A stretch of DNA of 7,096 nucleotides. Source: DASYPP01 sp036006525. Its GTDB lineage: Bacteria > Gemmatimonadota > Gemmatimonadetes > Gemmatimonadales > GWC2-71-9. The number at the start of each line of letters is the position of its first letter. Within the stretch, counting starts at the first letter, position 1. The DNA lies in the NCBI GenBank assembly GCA_036006525.1, contig DASYPP010000097.1:1-7096 (forward strand), written 5' to 3'. The notes beneath the pieces were generated by a model. It saw only the letters and a list, made by a program, of their open reading frames with translations, was not told the origin of the DNA and did no database searches. Shown here in pieces: positions 6,755-7,096 of the stretch. The position numbers and the translations under genes were made by a program.

Positions 6755-7096
6755 CTAAGGCGCCTGATCCAGCCACCCGCCACTGAACCCTGCCCGTCTC
6801 AACCCCTGGATGATGTACGGCGACTTTCGCATGTACCGCCACACCAGCCCCGTCCGGTAATTCTCCAGCATGGCGATGATGGGCCCCTGGTCGATGCCGA
6901 GGTAGTCGTTGTCGAACCAGCCGACGCCGGGGACCACGTGGCCCTGGGGGACCGGGGAGCTGGCGGTGAACGTGGGATTGAACGCGTCGACGAAACCGTA
7001 CTGGCCGAATAGCGGATCACCGTACCGCTCCCGCATCGCGACCAGCGCGGGAATCACGATCTCGGGCGCGAACACGATGGAACCTGCGGCGGCGGT
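6755..7096 (-). CDS. Glycoamylase-domain (PF10091, GH144-like) protein, C-terminal part only
   Basis: Only the last 113 residues are in the window; the frame is open through the right edge, so the apparent first codon (GTG at 7075) is not the true start. The fragment matches my memory of the C-terminal end of the 'glycoamylase' domain PF10091 (COG5368): AAAGSIVFAPEIVIPAL (2-18), YGFVDAFNPT (33-42), GWFDNDYLGIDQGPI (59-73), ENYRTGLVWRYMRK (78-91) and a terminal GLRRAGFSGG (98-107). Characterised members of this family include GH144 endo-beta-1,2-glucanases with an (alpha/alpha)6 fold; others are uncharacterised. The catalytic acid region lies outside the window and cannot be checked. The next gene, an ABC sugar-binding lipoprotein, starts 79 nt after the stop on the same strand. 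This suggests that the enzyme releases oligosaccharides for the importer. Confidence 0.88.
   Translation of the reverse strand, partial: TAAAGSIVFAPEIVIPALVAMRERYGDPLFGQYGFVDAFNPTFTASSPVPQGHVVPGVGWFDNDYLGIDQGPIIAMLENYRTGLVWRYMRKSPYIIQGLRRAGFSGGWLDQAP

Noticed and set aside
5626..6786. A 386-residue plus-strand reading frame opposite the binding-protein gene
   Set aside because: It mirrors the codons of a recognisable solute-binding protein and ends in translated repeat words; no independent evidence supports it.

Overview
The window is a GC-rich bacterial chromosome segment. It holds five genes, all on the minus strand and read from right to left, followed by a gene-free repeat block at the left edge. 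Codon use, weak Shine-Dalgarno signals, and the abundance of short-word intergenic repeats ('ctctgcg', 'cgaaag' and 'taccgcct' types) would fit a soil bacterium such as a member of Gemmatimonadota. This placement is a low-confidence inference, because no rRNA or marker gene is present.

Layout in transcription order: (1) 7096-6755, the C-terminal end of a secreted-type glycoamylase-domain enzyme (PF10091, the family that contains GH144 endo-beta-1,2-glucanases), cut by the window edge. (2) A 79-nt gap carrying a short perfect hairpin and part of an inverted repeat. (3) 6675-5326, an ABC sugar-binding lipoprotein. (4) 5326-4421, a MalF/UgpA-type permease. (5) 4424-3600, a MalG/UgpE-type permease. 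(6) 3603-427, a 1058-residue exported multidomain protein with two N-terminal carbohydrate-binding-like domains and a six-hairpin (alpha/alpha)6 glycosidase-like catalytic region. (7) 402-1, two roughly 200-bp copies of an intergenic repeat. The last four genes are joined by 1-4 nt start/stop overlaps and almost certainly form one translationally coupled operon.

Functionally this looks like a compact glycan-use locus. The two exported enzymes would cut a polysaccharide, the lipoprotein would capture the oligosaccharides, and the two permeases would import them. No ATPase is encoded here, so the importer must use one from elsewhere. The PF10091 neighbour makes a glucan (possibly beta-1,2-linked) the best guess for the substrate, but this is inference.

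The least ordinary features are: a large glycosidase-like protein whose catalytic family I cannot assign; and three unrelated short-word repeat families, all with a period near 8 bp. Two of these families run into coding sequence and supply the basic N-terminal part of a signal peptide. I found no evidence for a CRISPR array, IS element, RNA gene or defence system.
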